DNA from: Sphingobacterium spiritivorum
Lineage (GTDB): Bacteria; Bacteroidota; Bacteroidia; Sphingobacteriales; Sphingobacteriaceae
Direction of reading: 5' to 3'
Length of the DNA stretch: 64,000 nt
NCBI RefSeq assembly: GCF_016724845.1
Contig: NZ_CP068082.1
Location: 3,472,001 to 3,536,000 of the forward strand
The notes beneath the pieces were generated by a model that saw only the letters and a list, made by a program, of their open reading frames with translations, made no database searches and was not told the origin of the DNA. Position numbers and translations under genes: made by a program. This document shows, piece by piece, positions 16,387 through 26,621 of the stretch. Positions within the stretch are counted from its first letter, which is position 1. Every line of letters begins with the position of its first letter.

Positions 16387-19300
16387 TTATCTAAAATTGG
16401 CGGTTAAACTAAAGGAAACTGTTCGTGCATATGGAAAGTCTATTCCACGTTCTCTCCTTACGGTAGATAAACGTGCGATATCATTTAAGTATCCAGTGAG
16501 ACGTAAATTACTCAATCTGGCCTGTTGCATCCAGGATTTGTTTCTCCACTCATAGCCTAAACTTACTGATTCCAGTGAGATCGTATTTTCCTGTTGAACA
16601 AATCGGCTGGACATCTGTGTCGACTCATCAATTCCCATAAGGTTATTGTATGCCTGATTGTAATCATTAAGTTGTATTTTTCTGAATTCGCTGATGTCAC
16701 CTGGATTTTTCCATCTCGAATATAAGGCTCTTTTATCCTGATTATATTTGAGCAATTGTTGCATTGTGATGTTTTCAACTTTGTTGAATAAAGCAGAGTT
16801 GAAAATATCCTGATCATATATATATCTGATACTTATACTTGTCGTGAAACCTTTATAAGCAAAATTAGTGTTGAATACTCCTTGCCATTTCGGACGAGTG
16901 TTACCAACTACCACCGCATCTTTCCAATCGTATTGATAAGAGTATGTCCCATCTTTCTTCAAAAAGATTTCAAGTCCTGTTGAGGGGTCAATCCCTACAG
17001 AAGGCACCGTCCATATATCTGCCGGATCCCCTCCGTCCCGATAAGCGATAAGTGATTTATTATTGCGAAGAGAAGTATTCAGGCTTTCCAGTATATTGTT
17101 AAATTTATTGTAAATCTGTTTATTGGTAGCTGCAGTAAGACTAACTGTCCACATCGTACGATTTTGAGGTTGATTAATAATATTATACTTCGTCATAATC
17201 TCCATTCCGTCAACGGTCAGACTTCCTGCATTAAGAGGATATTTTGATAATGCTGTTGACGGTGGCAGAGCAACACCTATTACTAGTGGATCTGTAAGTT
17301 TACGGTAAGCATTTAATTGTATGGTCACTCTATTGTTCCAAAGATTAGCATCCAGACCTAAGCTGTATTGTGTGGTATTCTGCCATTTCAGATCTTTATT
17401 TCCCAAAGCACTGATAATAATTCCCTGACCATTTTGGTTGAAGCTGTTTAGATAATCATAAGTACTAACTGAGGTATAACTTGCAAAATTCTGGTTACCG
17501 GTCAACCCTACATTCGCTCTAAGACGAAGTAAGTTAACCCAGTCCGTTTGAGCAAGAAAATGCTCTTTGTGTAGATTCCAGCTTAATCCTGCTGAAAAGA
17601 AGGGTGAGTAAATGTTTTCATTTCCAAATGCGGTAGAACCATCATAAGTAAAAGAAAAATCCGCATTATATCTTTGATCATAGGAATAGTTAAAAGAAGA
17701 TATAATAGAATGTCTTCTGCTAATACTCTTAGAAGCCTCCGGTCTTCCATTAGGAGCATAACCATAGGCAAATTTGGGATTTCCATTGCTTGCAGATGGA
17801 AATCCTATTGCTAAAAAACCATTACTGGTTGCATCTTTACTATATAATTCGGTTCTTAAAAAGGCATTTATAAGATGTTTGCCAAATGTTTTTCCAAACT
17901 GTCCGTCAATATTCCAGATGTAGCTAAACATGTTTAGGTTTTTAGAATTAAGCGAGCCTCTTTCTAATGTAGGTTTTTCATAAAAAGAGTTATCTAAAGG
18001 GGAAACAAATACATTTGTTTTTGTGTCATTTTTGCTGATTTGCAATGAGGTAGAAAACTTCAGGGAGCTGTTTAAGTCGTAGCGAGCCTGAAGATTATTA
18101 ACCAGTGAAAAATTCTTCCCACGGTCAAAATTTCCCAAAGAAGCATTGTATTGCGGATTTGAAATATATTCAACCTGTGGTCTGTAAGGATTTTGAATTA
18201 TTTCTAAAAAGCGATCTGTTGAGCCTATTTTCTCATAGTAGGGATTCGTGTTGACCCATGTTTTGAAAGATCCATATGGAGATTCGTTAGAAGAGTAGCC
18301 ATTAATGTATAGATTATTACTGATATTCAATTTTTGATTGCGGTAAGATAGGTTAAGTGTAGTACCCCAAGTTTTTCTCCCTGAACCTTTCATTGCTCCC
18401 GAAGTATTTTTATAATCTCCTCCTACTGTATATACCAGTGAACCTTCTCCTCCTGTTACTAATAAGGAGTGACGCTGCGAGAAGCCTGTTTGTACCGGAT
18501 CACTTAGCCAGTAAGAGTCAATTCCCTGATTGATTTTTTTCAAACGATCCGAATACAATTGGTCAAGATGCATTTGTGTGATAGGGTTATCTAACCGTGG
18601 ATGTCTTATATAACGCCCAGATAAACGCTCAAATTCAAGTTTTTCAGCTGCATTCATCATGTTATAACTACTGAGATCAGGTAAATCCACATTCGCATCC
18701 AAAGTGTAATTGATATTTATATCTCCTGCTTTGGGTCTGATAGTTTCGACTACTACTACACCATTTGAAGCTCTGGAACCATAGATTGCTGTAGAGGCCG
18801 CATCTTTTAATATCGTTATAGAGGAAATCCTGTTTATATCCAAATCCGTTATTGTACGTAGCGTTGTAGGAAATCCATCCAATATGAAAAGTGGTTGATT
18901 TGGATCTTCTCCGAATTCATCTCTTAAACCTTCTGTCGAAATACTGGTCTGACCTCTCAACTCTATGGTCGCTAGTGCATTAGGGTTAGAACCCGAAATA
19001 TTGTTCTCCATGACCAAAAAAGAAGGATCCAACGATTTTAGAGCCTGAATGACATTCGTATTACCAATAGATTTTAAATCTTCCTTACTAAAAGTAGAGG
19101 TGGCTCCGGTAAATGTTTCTTTTTTCCGGTTTATCATACCTGTAATGACTACCTCATCAATATTTTGGTCTGATTTATATAGTTTAATCACAATCGGAGA
19201 TTGGTCCATAGTTACCCTTACTTCAACAGACTTAAAGCCAAGATAAGAAACGACCACGGTCTTATGATCCGCAGATAATGGTAGGGTGAAAGTACCATCA

Positions 19301-19899
19301 TCCTGAGAAGAAACAGCTTTTTGAGGATCCGACTTTAATCGTACAGAAGCACCTACTATAGGTTTTCCGGATTCGTCTATTACCTTTCCTCTGATATAAG
19401 TTTGTTGAGGTATCGATATGACAAAGCTCTCATTCATTACAACCTGAGATCTCTGGACAGGTCTTTTCTTTAAAACCACCGTTTTATCAAAAAATTCAAA
19501 ACCGAACCCGGCATCCTTCAGGATCGTGTTTAAAGCTTGTCTTAAAGGTGTCTTTTCCAGATGAACAGAAAGGTTTTTTACAGTATTTACATCCGTCTTT
19601 TTATAGAAAAAGACGTAACCGCTTTGCTTCTCAAATTCTTTGAGTGTACTTTCCAGCGTGATATTATTTTGCTTTAACGTAATGTTTTGTCCATACGAAT
19701 TAGCATGTACCTGTAATAGCCCTATCCCCATCAGGAAAGCTATAATTTGCACTTTCATAACTATAGTCGTTAGTGTCTTATTAAAATGCATTTTGCTTAG
19801 CTGATGAAAGAGACAGGTAGGAAATATATCGCCCTTGCTTCGCTGTACAGCAGGATGCATTTCGTCTTTTTTTGAAAGACGGTTTAGATTAATTTTCAT
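16387..19899 (-). CDS. SusC/RagA TonB-dependent transporter with STN signalling domain
   Basis: A 1170-residue outer-membrane transporter. Several ATG codons precede a signal peptide near residues 48-70 (MKVQIIAFLMGIGLLQVHAN); the annotated first ATG gives a long leader of the type often seen in Sphingobacteriaceae. Then come an STN domain (about 72-140, NITLESTLKEFEKQSGYVFF), a carboxypeptidase-regulatory-like beta sandwich (GKVIDESGKPIVGASV), a plug with VVITGMINRKKETFTGATS, and a 22-strand barrel. The STN domain lets a transporter signal to a membrane anti-sigma factor, matching the FecR and sigma genes just upstream. Import would be driven by TonB. Substrate not identified. Confidence 0.92.
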   Translation of the reverse strand: MKINLNRLSKKDEMHPAVQRSKGDIFPTCLFHQLSKMHFNKTLTTIVMKVQIIAFLMGIGLLQVHANSYGQNITLKQNNITLESTLKEFEKQSGYVFFYKKTDVNTVKNLSVHLEKTPLRQALNTILKDAGFGFEFFDKTVVLKKRPVQRSQVVMNESFVISIPQQTYIRGKVIDESGKPIVGASVRLKSDPQKAVSSQDDGTFTLPLSADHKTVVVSYLGFKSVEVRVTMDQSPIVIKLYKSDQNIDEVVITGMINRKKETFTGATSTFSKEDLKSIGNTNVIQALKSLDPSFLVMENNISGSNPNALATIELRGQTSISTEGLRDEFGEDPNQPLFILDGFPTTLRTITDLDINRISSITILKDAASTAIYGSRASNGVVVVETIRPKAGDININYTLDANVDLPDLSSYNMMNAAEKLEFERLSGRYIRHPRLDNPITQMHLDQLYSDRLKKINQGIDSYWLSDPVQTGFSQRHSLLVTGGEGSLVYTVGGDYKNTSGAMKGSGRKTWGTTLNLSYRNQKLNISNNLYINGYSSNESPYGSFKTWVNTNPYYEKIGSTDRFLEIIQNPYRPQVEYISNPQYNASLGNFDRGKNFSLVNNLQARYDLNSSLKFSTSLQISKNDTKTNVFVSPLDNSFYEKPTLERGSLNSKNLNMFSYIWNIDGQFGKTFGKHLINAFLRTELYSKDATSNGFLAIGFPSASNGNPKFAYGYAPNGRPEASKSISRRHSIISSFNYSYDQRYNADFSFTYDGSTAFGNENIYSPFFSAGLSWNLHKEHFLAQTDWVNLLRLRANVGLTGNQNFASYTSVSTYDYLNSFNQNGQGIIISALGNKDLKWQNTTQYSLGLDANLWNNRVTIQLNAYRKLTDPLVIGVALPPSTALSKYPLNAGSLTVDGMEIMTKYNIINQPQNRTMWTVSLTAATNKQIYNKFNNILESLNTSLRNNKSLIAYRDGGDPADIWTVPSVGIDPSTGLEIFLKKDGTYSYQYDWKDAVVVGNTRPKWQGVFNTNFAYKGFTTSISIRYIYDQDIFNSALFNKVENITMQQLLKYNQDKRALYSRWKNPGDISEFRKIQLNDYNQAYNNLMGIDESTQMSSRFVQQENTISLESVSLGYEWRNKSWMQQARLSNLRLTGYLNDIARLSTVRRERGIDFPYARTVSFSLTANFR

Positions 19900-20091
19900 T
19901 AACTTTGTTAAGTTTAGATGTAAAATTTAATTATTCGATAATTAGAAAAAACAATTGCCACTGTTTTTTTTAGCAGCTAAACGTATCGGTCCGGATCGTG
20001 TTGGCGCACTTTCCGGATTTTTGTTTTACTGCAGTCGCCTGGGTTAGCTGGTTCCGTAGTTGTGTTTCATTCTTTTCATTTTTAGTTAAGG

Positions 20092-21222
20092 TTAGTTTAT
20101 GATTAATTTTCGTTTGTTTTGTTGATTGGTCACTGCCTGTACGTTTATATCTGCGTACTCCAGTAGTTTTATAAGTTTATCCAGCGATAGATTTTTCGGA
20201 ATCTTTCCGCTATAGGTGATCGCATTTTTGTTGGCATACTCGATTTCTACATCATACCAGCGTGCAATTTGCCGGAGGACTTCTTCAGAGTTGGTGCCGT
20301 CAAAGCAAAACTGTCCCTGTGTCCAGCCTATAGCATAGCTGGCATCTACCTGCTGACTCAACATCTTATTTGCTTGTAGTACAGTTTGCTCATCAGGTTT
20401 TAAGATGATTGGGGTAATGTGTTTGTTGTTTGGATTTACACGGACAGATCCTTCGGCAAGCGTTGTCTTGACGACAGGTTCATCCTCGTAAGCATTAATA
20501 TTAAACTTTGTCCCTAGTACTTCTGTGCTTTGTTTTGCTGTCTTTACAATGAATTTGCGATGCTGCGGATCTTTGGTCACCTCAAAATAGGCTTCTCCCT
20601 GAAGCATGACAATACGATCGGTATTTCCAAATGTTTCCGGATAAGATAAACTGGATTCGGCATTAAGGAATACTTTGGTACCATCCGAAAGTACAATGCT
20701 ATACTGTCCGGCTTTAGGTGTTTTTAGTGTATTTAATTTATCCGGATGGGCAGTTGTAGTTTTATTTACGTAGGTAATCTGACCAGAAGCATCTTTGGTA
20801 AACAATCCGTTGCCTGCAGTCAGAGACTGGTCTGTATCCAGATCGCTCAGATCTATTATTTTTCCATCCGCCAGTGTTATAGTCGCTTTATTTTCTCCCG
20901 GAGTTATAGCCGCGATTTCCTGAGCCTCCATAGGACTGAAGCTATTGCGGGCATTAAAATATGTATATCCAAAATAACCGATCAGCAATAACCCTGCTAC
21001 TGCACCGAGTTTATACCACAGAGGTTTGATAACAGAGGATGTCGGATTGATTTCTTTCCATAATTTTGCTTTTGTCCGTTTCTGAGAAGATACGGCATCG
21101 GCATCTGAATGCACATGGTCGAGCTCATCATACCATTTGTACAATGCCTGACGTTCCTCAACGGTTTCTTGCCTGCGCAAATATTTAGTTAGAATATGAC
21201 TGATCTTCTTGTCTGCTTTCAT
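20092..21222 (-). CDS. FecR-family anti-sigma factor / signal transducer
   Basis: A 376-residue inner-membrane protein. The cytoplasmic part (about 1-70) should hold the sigma factor; a single membrane helix follows (YKLGAVAGLLLIGYFGYTY, about 69-87). The periplasmic FecR domain includes GQYSIVLSDGTKVFLNAESS and VMLQGEAYFEVTKD. The C-terminal DUF4974-like part (SLDKLIKLLEYADINVQAV) is STN-like and should contact the transporter. It releases the sigma factor when the SusC STN domain signals substrate. It lies about 190 bp upstream of susC and 100 bp downstream of the sigma gene. Confidence 0.92.
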   Translation of the reverse strand: MKADKKISHILTKYLRRQETVEERQALYKWYDELDHVHSDADAVSSQKRTKAKLWKEINPTSSVIKPLWYKLGAVAGLLLIGYFGYTYFNARNSFSPMEAQEIAAITPGENKATITLADGKIIDLSDLDTDQSLTAGNGLFTKDASGQITYVNKTTTAHPDKLNTLKTPKAGQYSIVLSDGTKVFLNAESSLSYPETFGNTDRIVMLQGEAYFEVTKDPQHRKFIVKTAKQSTEVLGTKFNINAYEDEPVVKTTLAEGSVRVNPNNKHITPIILKPDEQTVLQANKMLSQQVDASYAIGWTQGQFCFDGTNSEEVLRQIARWYDVEIEYANKNAITYSGKIPKNLSLDKLIKLLEYADINVQAVTNQQNKRKLIIN

Positions 21223-21321
21223 AATATACGGCTGTTAGCTAATGACTGTACAGTTCGGTTATATATATAGTGAGACTTGCGGGGGACAGCACCTACTCCT
21301 TTTTTTATTTTTTTTGAAATA

Positions 21322-21888
21322 TTAAAGAAAAAAATGAAAAAAATGACGTGTGACAGATTTTAATCTCTTGATAGCCTTGTTGATATGGTTTTCTACAGTA
21401 GATTCAGAAATATCAAAATCTTTGGCGATTTCTTTATTTGTCTTGAATTCCTCTCTGCTCAGTTTGAAAATCTGCTTGCATTTTTCAGGTAAATTCTCTA
21501 TTTCCTGTTCTACGATATCCAGTACATAACGATAATGTAAGCGTTCCTCAAGAGGTTGCTCTTCCAGCAGAAGATCATAATCTGACAAATCATCGTAATA
21601 TTCTACTGCCGTTTTCTTTTGGTAGTAGGCAATGACAAGATAACGACAGGAAGAGTACAGGTAGGCAGGCAGAGATTCAATTTTTAATAAATTTTCCCTG
21701 TTTTTCCACAAACTCAGGAAGAGATCATGTAATAAGTCTTCTGCAACACTGCTGTCATCAATTTTTTGGAGGATATGTCGAGACAAGGAAGGGTAGAACA
21801 TATCATACAGTTCAGAAAAAGCATGCTGATCATGATTAGCTATCTTAGCTAACAGAGGCAGGTAGATATGTTCTGTACTTATGTTCAT
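21322..21888 (-). CDS. ECF RNA polymerase sigma factor (FecI-like)
   Basis: A 188-residue sigma-70 family protein. Region 2 is at about 12-85, with FSELYDMFYPSLSRHILQ and AEDLLHDLFLSLWKNRE for core binding and -10 recognition. Region 4 is at about 125-185, with LPEKCKQIFKLSREEFKTNK and a helix-turn-helix FDISESTVENHINKAIKRLK. The length and Bacteroidota features fit FecI-type ECF factors. It should transcribe the adjacent susC operon when freed by FecR. Its own promoter, about 15 bp upstream, looks like the housekeeping type. Confidence 0.93.
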   Translation of the reverse strand: MNISTEHIYLPLLAKIANHDQHAFSELYDMFYPSLSRHILQKIDDSSVAEDLLHDLFLSLWKNRENLLKIESLPAYLYSSCRYLVIAYYQKKTAVEYYDDLSDYDLLLEEQPLEERLHYRYVLDIVEQEIENLPEKCKQIFKLSREEFKTNKEIAKDFDISESTVENHINKAIKRLKSVTRHFFHFFL

Positions 21889-22300
21889 GTGTTGGGTGCG
21901 GGCAAATGTAATAAATTAGTGGCATTTAGTGCAATAGATGCGCTTAAACTCACATCTCAAGAATAAACTATGGTTGCTCAAACAAGATTGGGATATGTAT
22001 GCTGATCTTTATTCTGTGAAATATTTTTAGAGACTTCGTAACAACAGATTAAAGAAAAGGGGTTTTAAGGCTTATTTAAAAATACATTCAGAATTTGTTT
22101 TCACAGCATTTCCTGTCTTTATTTTGAATCCTTCCTGCAATAGTTAGTTATATATTTTGCTGTTTTTTTACTTAAAAATAGCAGAATATATCCGATTTAA
22201 AAAATCTTTTGCGGATTCCTGCTGCTATGCAATTGAATATTTAGGAGGAAAACAGGAGGTATTTATTTAGATAATAAAAGGTGCCGAATCAGAACAGCAT
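21889..22300. other. Intergenic interval with a long imperfect hairpin
   Basis: No coding signal seen. Besides the sigma promoter, 22151-22167 and 22174-22190 form a 17-bp stem with two G-U pairs in plus-strand RNA and a 6-nt loop. No plus-strand gene starts nearby. Confidence 0.4.
21903..21934 (-). promoter_or_regulatory. Housekeeping-type promoter of the ECF sigma gene
   Basis: On the minus strand TTG (21932-21934), a 21-bp spacer and TACATTTG (21903-21910) match the Bacteroidota -33/-7 pattern. The expected start gives a leader of only about 10 nt. Confidence 0.6.
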
Positions 22301-24319
22301 TTACATCGTCTGTCTCAGACTTTTCGAAAGTTGATCCAGCTCTTCGAGAAGATTTTGGATAGCTTGTATTCTAAGCTCAAGCTGTTGTGATTTCATAGCA
22401 GACTGATGTTGCACTGTAACATTGATCGATAAACCTACGATCAGTGAATTGATACGATATGCAAGCGCATGGAATGCATTCGCATCAGACCAGTCTTTCT
22501 TTTTATTACCGGGTTCGTGCTGCAGCTGTGTTATTGTATCTGAAAATGAAGCCAGCGCAGTCTGTGCCTTTTTTCTAGCCAGACGAATCTCGTATATATC
22601 TGATTGATGATCTTGCAGCTGGCTGTCAACTACCTGAAAGTATTGTCTATTATGTTGTACGACCAGATCGGCCAGATTCAACATACCACGTTTCTGTCTT
22701 ATAGGAACAAAGAAATAGCCGGCCACAGCCAGCAGACACCCGATCAGTGTAAATATGATACGGCTTCCCAAGATTCGGTCAATATTTCCCTCATAGCTAT
22801 TTAAAGTAATGACAATCCCTGCTGTAATAAACAGTACACTGACCAGATAATTGGGTTTGTTGAACAGAAAGAAACCGTAAAGACATACAGCTGCTATAAT
22901 AAGGAGTACAGGTATATTCGAAATTAAATTCAAAATTAATATGCCTAAGAGAATACCTGTAAGTGTGCCTGTAATGCGTTGAAAATTACGTCGCTGAGTG
23001 GTTGCAAAACCGGGGCGGGCTACAATTGCAATGGTCAGCAAAATCCAGTAGGTGTATCGGTATTCTGGCAGGATCATACCGAATAGCCCGCCTAATCCAA
23101 ATAAAACTGCCAATCGCAAGGCAAACGGAAATATGGTGGAGTGAAAACTGAGTTGATTCTTGACCGCAGTCCATCCTCTGGGTGGTAAAGAAAGAAAATG
23201 CTGGTATTCATTTTCCTTTACTGTGTTGTATACCTTCGCATCTGATGTCGATCGGATACGTGTAATAAAATCAAGAATATGCTGGATATTGCGAATAGTA
23301 GCATTTAAAATGGAGTACGCCTCGCCCTCTTGCTGATCCCGTATCGTGATAAGCTGATTCAGCAATGGAGTAATCTGTATACGATTAGTATGCTGATCAG
23401 ATTTCTTCTTTAAATGGTTTGCCGCTAATAGATCTATCTCGCGGGCGATCATAATGATAAGTTTGCGTATATGTTCTAATGCTCCTGTAGGCCCCAAAGT
23501 CTTGCGGATAGACTCATAATCATGATCAAGAGCCATTAATAACTCATATAGATCGATCAGCTGATAGACCTGATCAAGCCAGATTTTTCCATCTTCAGAA
23601 GAGATCAGTTTTTTTTCTCTTAATAAGAGAAAACGTATGGTTTCCTGCTGATCACTGACCTGAATATGCAGCCTTCCGAGTTCTCTGTATGCTTTTTCTA
23701 ACGGGACATGCTCATCATAACACTTTGCTTTGGCATGAAGTAATACAGCCATACTTCGGAAACCGTCTGCCATGGCATGACGTAATGAACGGTAAGGTAC
23801 AATATAAGCCTGCAGAATACTGATGATATAAAACCAGACAGCACCTAAAGTAATTTCCATGCTGAATGACAGTGGGTGAGAGGGCCATAAACCAACGACA
23901 AAACTGATCAGAATAAGAGTTAAAGTTCCATTAATCCCAACCCGCAGACCGAATACCGATAGCATGGCACAGACAAAGCCAGATATCATCAGTAAGGGTA
24001 GGAGGAGCCAGGCAGAAGAAATGGCATAAGCAGTAGCAAAGGACGCAATAAAAAATAAGGGTATACACCATTTTGCCGATTTCCATTTATCCTGACGGTT
24101 GCCGGGAAGGTCGGTTAAAGAGGATAATAATGCACCCATACCTACTGTAATAGCTGTGTCCAGATGACCGGTATAAAAGATTATAATGCTGGGTACAAGC
24201 GTTGTAAAAATGTTGCGGAAAGCATCGCCACTGTTTTCCCCTGCGATAAACTGGAAAACAAGTCGTGAAATCGAAGAAATGCTGTGCTTAAGCGCATGGA
24301 ATGCCATATAATCAGACAT
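22301..24319 (-). CDS. FUSC-family integral membrane protein (YccS/YhfK-like)
   Basis: A 672-residue inner-membrane protein with two hydrophobic blocks. The N-terminal block (about 35-175) has roughly six helices, e.g. FTTLVPSIIIFYTG and LTLILISFVVGLWPS. A cytoplasmic region of about 200 residues with long helices follows, then a second block (about 395-530), starting FPFALRLAVLFGLGGLFGMI and including RNFQRITGTLTGILLGILIL. This duplicated arrangement is typical of the FUSC superfamily (YccS, YhfK, aromatic-acid efflux AaeB). The likely role is export of small aromatic or toxic compounds; the substrate is unknown. It is monocistronic, with a -7 match close to its start. Confidence 0.85.
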   Translation of the reverse strand: MSDYMAFHALKHSISSISRLVFQFIAGENSGDAFRNIFTTLVPSIIIFYTGHLDTAITVGMGALLSSLTDLPGNRQDKWKSAKWCIPLFFIASFATAYAISSAWLLLPLLMISGFVCAMLSVFGLRVGINGTLTLILISFVVGLWPSHPLSFSMEITLGAVWFYIISILQAYIVPYRSLRHAMADGFRSMAVLLHAKAKCYDEHVPLEKAYRELGRLHIQVSDQQETIRFLLLREKKLISSEDGKIWLDQVYQLIDLYELLMALDHDYESIRKTLGPTGALEHIRKLIIMIAREIDLLAANHLKKKSDQHTNRIQITPLLNQLITIRDQQEGEAYSILNATIRNIQHILDFITRIRSTSDAKVYNTVKENEYQHFLSLPPRGWTAVKNQLSFHSTIFPFALRLAVLFGLGGLFGMILPEYRYTYWILLTIAIVARPGFATTQRRNFQRITGTLTGILLGILILNLISNIPVLLIIAAVCLYGFFLFNKPNYLVSVLFITAGIVITLNSYEGNIDRILGSRIIFTLIGCLLAVAGYFFVPIRQKRGMLNLADLVVQHNRQYFQVVDSQLQDHQSDIYEIRLARKKAQTALASFSDTITQLQHEPGNKKKDWSDANAFHALAYRINSLIVGLSINVTVQHQSAMKSQQLELRIQAIQNLLEELDQLSKSLRQTM

Positions 24320-24713
24320 TTAAATTTTGTGCAAAAATATAAATATTTATGGATCTATTATGCGTGCATATAAAATCATTCTTAAAAATGACAATGTAAT
24401 CCTGAGATGCCGGAAGGTCTTTGCGTTAAAAAAATATTTGGCTGAACACCTAAATAAATAATGGAAATACCTACATTTAAAATATAATTGTCGAAAAAAT
24501 TACTTTTTTATGAATTTTAGTGTGCTTTAGATAGAAATCTGTTTTCTTTTTTTCTAAATACTGCTCCCATAAATTAGTATGTGATACTATAATAGAGTTA
24601 TCCCCCAACAATCTTTGATCGTTGTCTAAACCGCCTTGAGAAAGTTTTGGATTCAAATACTTGACTTTTTTGTAATTGGGAAATTAATATTGAATAATAA
24701 ACTGTAAGAGAGA
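24320..24713. other. Divergent intergenic interval, no gene seen
   Basis: AT-rich spacer between the FUSC gene and the histidine kinase gene. Apart from the -7 match at 24332-24339 I found only a weak inverted repeat around CAACAATC/GATCGTTG near 24608-24626. Confidence 0.4.
24332..24339 (-). promoter_or_regulatory. Candidate -7 element of the FUSC gene
   Basis: TATTTTTG on the minus strand ends 12 bp before the ATG, giving a leader of about 8 nt. No -33 box was found. Confidence 0.4.
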
Positions 24714-26621
24714 ATGCTCGCAGAGGAACTTAGAAATCTGTCAGTCGAAGAGGTATTGTTACCCATACTTAACGGAACCACTCAAGGTATGGTTGTGTCA
24801 CGTCCTGACGGAGGGTTGGTTTTCTGGAATGAGAAGGCAGCACAAGTCCTGAACATAGACAAAGAATCCTGTTTAGCAAAGAATGTTTATGATTTGTTTG
24901 CCAATTTCTGTGATGAACACTTTATTCCTTTTACAGCTGAAAAATTTCCGGTTAAAATTACTGCTGAAACAGGGATAGCACAACAAGACGTGATTGTGGT
25001 GTCCATGCAGCAGAATAATCAGATGCTCTGGCATTCGCTGAATGTCTCGCAGATCTGTATTCGGGATATACCTTTTATCCTGACTTCCTTTTCGGATGTA
25101 AGCCGCATTATGAAAGTAAACCGCAAGGTCTTAGATAATGAAAAACAGCTTCACCTGTTGGTTGCTTCATTGGATGATATTGTTTTCGAAGCTAATGCTG
25201 AGGAAATCATTCTCAATTATTGGGTAAATGATCTTAAAAGTCTGTTCTATGTTCCCGATTATTTTCTGAATAAAAATATAGAGGAATTATTTCCTGCCGA
25301 TCTGGCGACATCTTTTCTGTCTCTTATACATAGTTCTTTAAAATACAGGGTTTCTAATGAAATGGAGTACCAATCTCCGTTTGATTCACACAAAGACAAC
25401 TGGTACAGAATACAGACTCGTCCCATCCGGCTCATGGAAGATCGGGTAGCTATCATTGTTTCGGATATCACTGAACGTATAAGGCGGGAGGAGATGACAC
25501 GAATCAATGAACAAAAATTCAATCAGGCTTTCCAGTATTCAGGCATAGGTATGGCGATGGTGAATCAGGATGGTGTATGTCTGGAAGTAAATAAGACATT
25601 ATGTAAGATACTTGGTTATACACTGTCCGAGCTGACCAGTATGCGTTTTCATGACTATACGCATCCCGACGATCTTGATCTGGATGTGCAGAATATGGAA
25701 AAACTACGATTGAGTGAAGTGGAGAGCTATACAATGGAAAAACGGTACAGGCACAAAAAAGGACATTTTATCTGGTGCCTGCTCACACTTTCCAAAGTTT
25801 CGGACACAAAGGGGATCCCTGTTTTCTTTATTGCACAGGTTCAGGATATCAGCTTGTCCAAAAAGAATGTGGAAATACTCGAACGTCAGAAGAAACAGCT
25901 GAAAACAGCTATGTTTGATCTGGAAATAAAAATTCAACAACTGGAAGAGTTTAATAAGATCGTAGCTCATAATCTGAGAGGACCAGTGGTCAATATAAAA
26001 ATGCTTGTTCAGGAGATTCTGACAGCAGAGAATGAAGATGACAGGGAAGAATATCTGCAGTTGCTGGAGTCAAGCAGTGACGGACTTACAGAGATTTTAC
26101 AGGAATTGATTGAAGTGCTTGAAATTCGTAACCAACAGACTATTCCTTTTCATTATTGTGACTTTGATCAGGTATATAATAAGGTTTTTCAGCAGTCCAT
26201 TGTTGAGATACAAAGTAAAGAAGCGGTCGTAACAACTGACTTTGAAGTCAGGGGAATTTACTATTATAGAATATATTTGGAAAGTATTATGCTAAATCTG
26301 TTGAGTAATGCGTTAAAGTATTCTGTAGAAGGCAAACATCCCCGTATACATATTCGTGCTTATCATGACCGGAATAATGTATGTCTGAGTTTTGAAGATA
26401 ATGGGGTAGGGATAGATCTTCTCAAATATGGTAATCAGTTATTTAAATTCAGAAAGACATTCCATAGAGGATTTGATAGTAAAGGAGTAGGTTTATTCAT
26501 GACGCGGTGTCAGATAGAATCGCTCGGAGGGAAAATCACCGTCACAAGTGAACCCGGTAAAGGAAGTATATTTACTGTACATTTTTATTTGCACCAGGAT
26601 GAACCTATTCTAACCATATGA
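24714..26621 (+). CDS. Soluble PAS-domain sensor histidine kinase
   Basis: A 635-residue cytoplasmic kinase without membrane segments. PAS-like sensor units are visible at about 15-125 (GTTQGMVVSRPDGGLVFWNE), 140-265, and a third at 265-385 that includes HDYTHPDDLDLDVQNM and ends with a PAC-type VFFIAQVQDIS. A coiled linker leads to the phosphoacceptor His419 in IVAHNLRGPVVNIKML, an unusual variant (HNLRGP) common in Bacteroidota. The ATPase domain has the N box MLNLLSNALKYS, G1 FEDNGVGIDL and G2 GVGLFMTRCQIESLGG. It overlaps the response regulator by ATGA, so the two form one signalling unit. The signal is unknown. Confidence 0.92.
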   Translation: MLAEELRNLSVEEVLLPILNGTTQGMVVSRPDGGLVFWNEKAAQVLNIDKESCLAKNVYDLFANFCDEHFIPFTAEKFPVKITAETGIAQQDVIVVSMQQNNQMLWHSLNVSQICIRDIPFILTSFSDVSRIMKVNRKVLDNEKQLHLLVASLDDIVFEANAEEIILNYWVNDLKSLFYVPDYFLNKNIEELFPADLATSFLSLIHSSLKYRVSNEMEYQSPFDSHKDNWYRIQTRPIRLMEDRVAIIVSDITERIRREEMTRINEQKFNQAFQYSGIGMAMVNQDGVCLEVNKTLCKILGYTLSELTSMRFHDYTHPDDLDLDVQNMEKLRLSEVESYTMEKRYRHKKGHFIWCLLTLSKVSDTKGIPVFFIAQVQDISLSKKNVEILERQKKQLKTAMFDLEIKIQQLEEFNKIVAHNLRGPVVNIKMLVQEILTAENEDDREEYLQLLESSSDGLTEILQELIEVLEIRNQQTIPFHYCDFDQVYNKVFQQSIVEIQSKEAVVTTDFEVRGIYYYRIYLESIMLNLLSNALKYSVEGKHPRIHIRAYHDRNNVCLSFEDNGVGIDLLKYGNQLFKFRKTFHRGFDSKGVGLFMTRCQIESLGGKITVTSEPGKGSIFTVHFYLHQDEPILTI

